Source: Trichobilharzia regenti
Taxonomy: Eukaryota > Platyhelminthes > Trematoda > Strigeidida > Schistosomatidae
Reading direction: 5' to 3'
NCBI GenBank assembly: GCA_944472135.2
Contig: OX235266.1
Span: 13,371,925-13,435,924 of the forward strand
DNA length: 64,000 nt
Part shown: in pieces, positions 63,370 through 64,000 of the stretch
How positions within the stretch are numbered: the stretch's first letter is position 1
How the letters are laid out: each line of letters opens with the position of its first letter
The notes under the pieces: model-generated
What the model was told of the DNA's origin: nothing
The model's database searches: none
The model's input: only the letters and a program-made list of their open reading frames with translations
Position numbers and translations under genes: made by a program

Positions 63370-64000
63370 ATCTATAATGGAGTTATACTCTACCACAATG
63401 CCCACGTTTTTATGCTTAGTTGAGTTTTGAGTTTTTGAGTTATTTTGTAAAACTCTGTATAACAACAAATATGTGTTTGGGTGTGCACAAATATATCGCA
63501 TACTCTTGTCTACTTTATTGACTTTCTTAATGCTTATTGTTAAGAATATCAACGATTTTCATTATTGTTATTTTTCTTTATTCATAGACATTTTGTGATA
63601 CACATAAATTTGTAGGTGCGAGTTTTAAACTCACAAAAATTGTTTAGTCTGCCATTTCTTCAGTGCTTTTTTCAGCAATATTTTCGATTTGTCTTCAAGT
63701 CATCCTAAAGTATCTCTCTGTTCTTCACATAAATACGATCCATCCTATGTTTAATCTCTTCAAAATGTCGATAATTTTATAAGTTTATGTGTGTTCGACG
63801 CAGTAAACAGAATCAAAGTATTAGAGAAATAAAATTTAGTTTTAAACAAGACAAAAACGAGAGATTTGCTATTATTCAAAATCAAACTTTTCAAGAATTT
63901 CATTTCAAATACAGAGTAGAATTCTTTGGTTTGTATTGCTTCGTATCATCTGCATCACATTGTAGACACTTCATGCAAGCAGAGTTTTCTTTCTTATATA
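63370..64000. other. No recognisable feature
   Basis: AT-rich end of the window; short open frames without domains. Confidence 0.4.

Noticed and set aside
1..64000. CRISPR arrays, rRNA genes, bacterial operons
   Set aside because: No regularly spaced repeats of that kind, no rRNA-like conserved strings and no prokaryotic gene organisation; the 53-bp array at 54.4 kb has no spacers.

Overview
The window is AT-rich, intron- and repeat-dominated animal DNA, best read as a schistosome (blood fluke, Trematoda). The grounds are: a tRNA-like/hammerhead repeat at 43335-43615 that closely matches the schistosome Sm-alpha family; many Penelope-like elements (PLEs) with GIY-YIG ends; RTE-type LINE fragments with short tandem-repeat tails; and a small secreted-protein gene with a 15-nt micro-exon, the architecture of schistosome micro-exon genes (MEGs). 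There is no prokaryotic gene organisation. Nothing was searched against a database, so species is not assigned.

Host gene. One gene is convincing: a four-exon minus-strand gene at 13378-11859. It has a TATA box, a 70-nt signal-peptide exon, a 15-nt micro-exon with consensus splice sites, two further in-frame exons, a stop codon and an ATTAAA signal, giving about 75 residues. An antisense hammerhead-type repeat sits in its second intron. A possible second coding segment is a Cys-rich ORF at 54237-53998.

Repeats. (1) PLE remains occur at 5.7-7.2, 16.4-17.8, 18.95-19.6, 26.2-28.05, 28.2-29.1, 29.5-31.0, 31.6-32.5, 34.0-35.6, 40.1-40.5, 42.3-42.8, 44.5-45.9, 51.0-51.7, 55.75-56.2, 60.3-60.8, 61.0-61.96 and 62.2-62.8 kb. 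All coding parts are broken. At least three families have inverted terminal repeats (pLTRs), and two of these carry hammerhead or hammerhead-like motifs in each terminus. (2) RTE-like LINE fragments lie at 9.2-11.0, 15.5, 24.2-25.1, 38.0, 38.8-39.5, 40.5-41.2, 46.5-47.2, 52.4-53.1 and 57.3-58.2 kb. A second LINE family (T) is at 37.07-37.78, 47.95-48.49 and 51.75-51.98 kb, with target-site duplications on two copies. (3) Non-autonomous tRNA-like repeats fall into families A and B (hammerhead-bearing, with inverted arms), C (tRNA-like head with an RTE-type 3' tail) and D. (4) There is also an old tandem triplication of about 2 kb (15.96-22.75 kb), a 53-bp satellite (54.37-54.60 kb), a PLE-derived foldback (40.06-40.40 kb) and a 38-bp hairpin (4.73-4.82 kb).

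How the parts relate. The PLEs and RTE elements are the likely machinery families. Families A and B copy the PLE layout, with hammerhead-bearing arms in inverted orientation around a centre, while family C copies the RTE 3' end. Nested insertions (a PLE inside a family A unit, an A unit inside a PLE terminus, a tRNA-like SINE inside a PLE) give relative ages. Long intervals between these elements hold nothing I can recognise.
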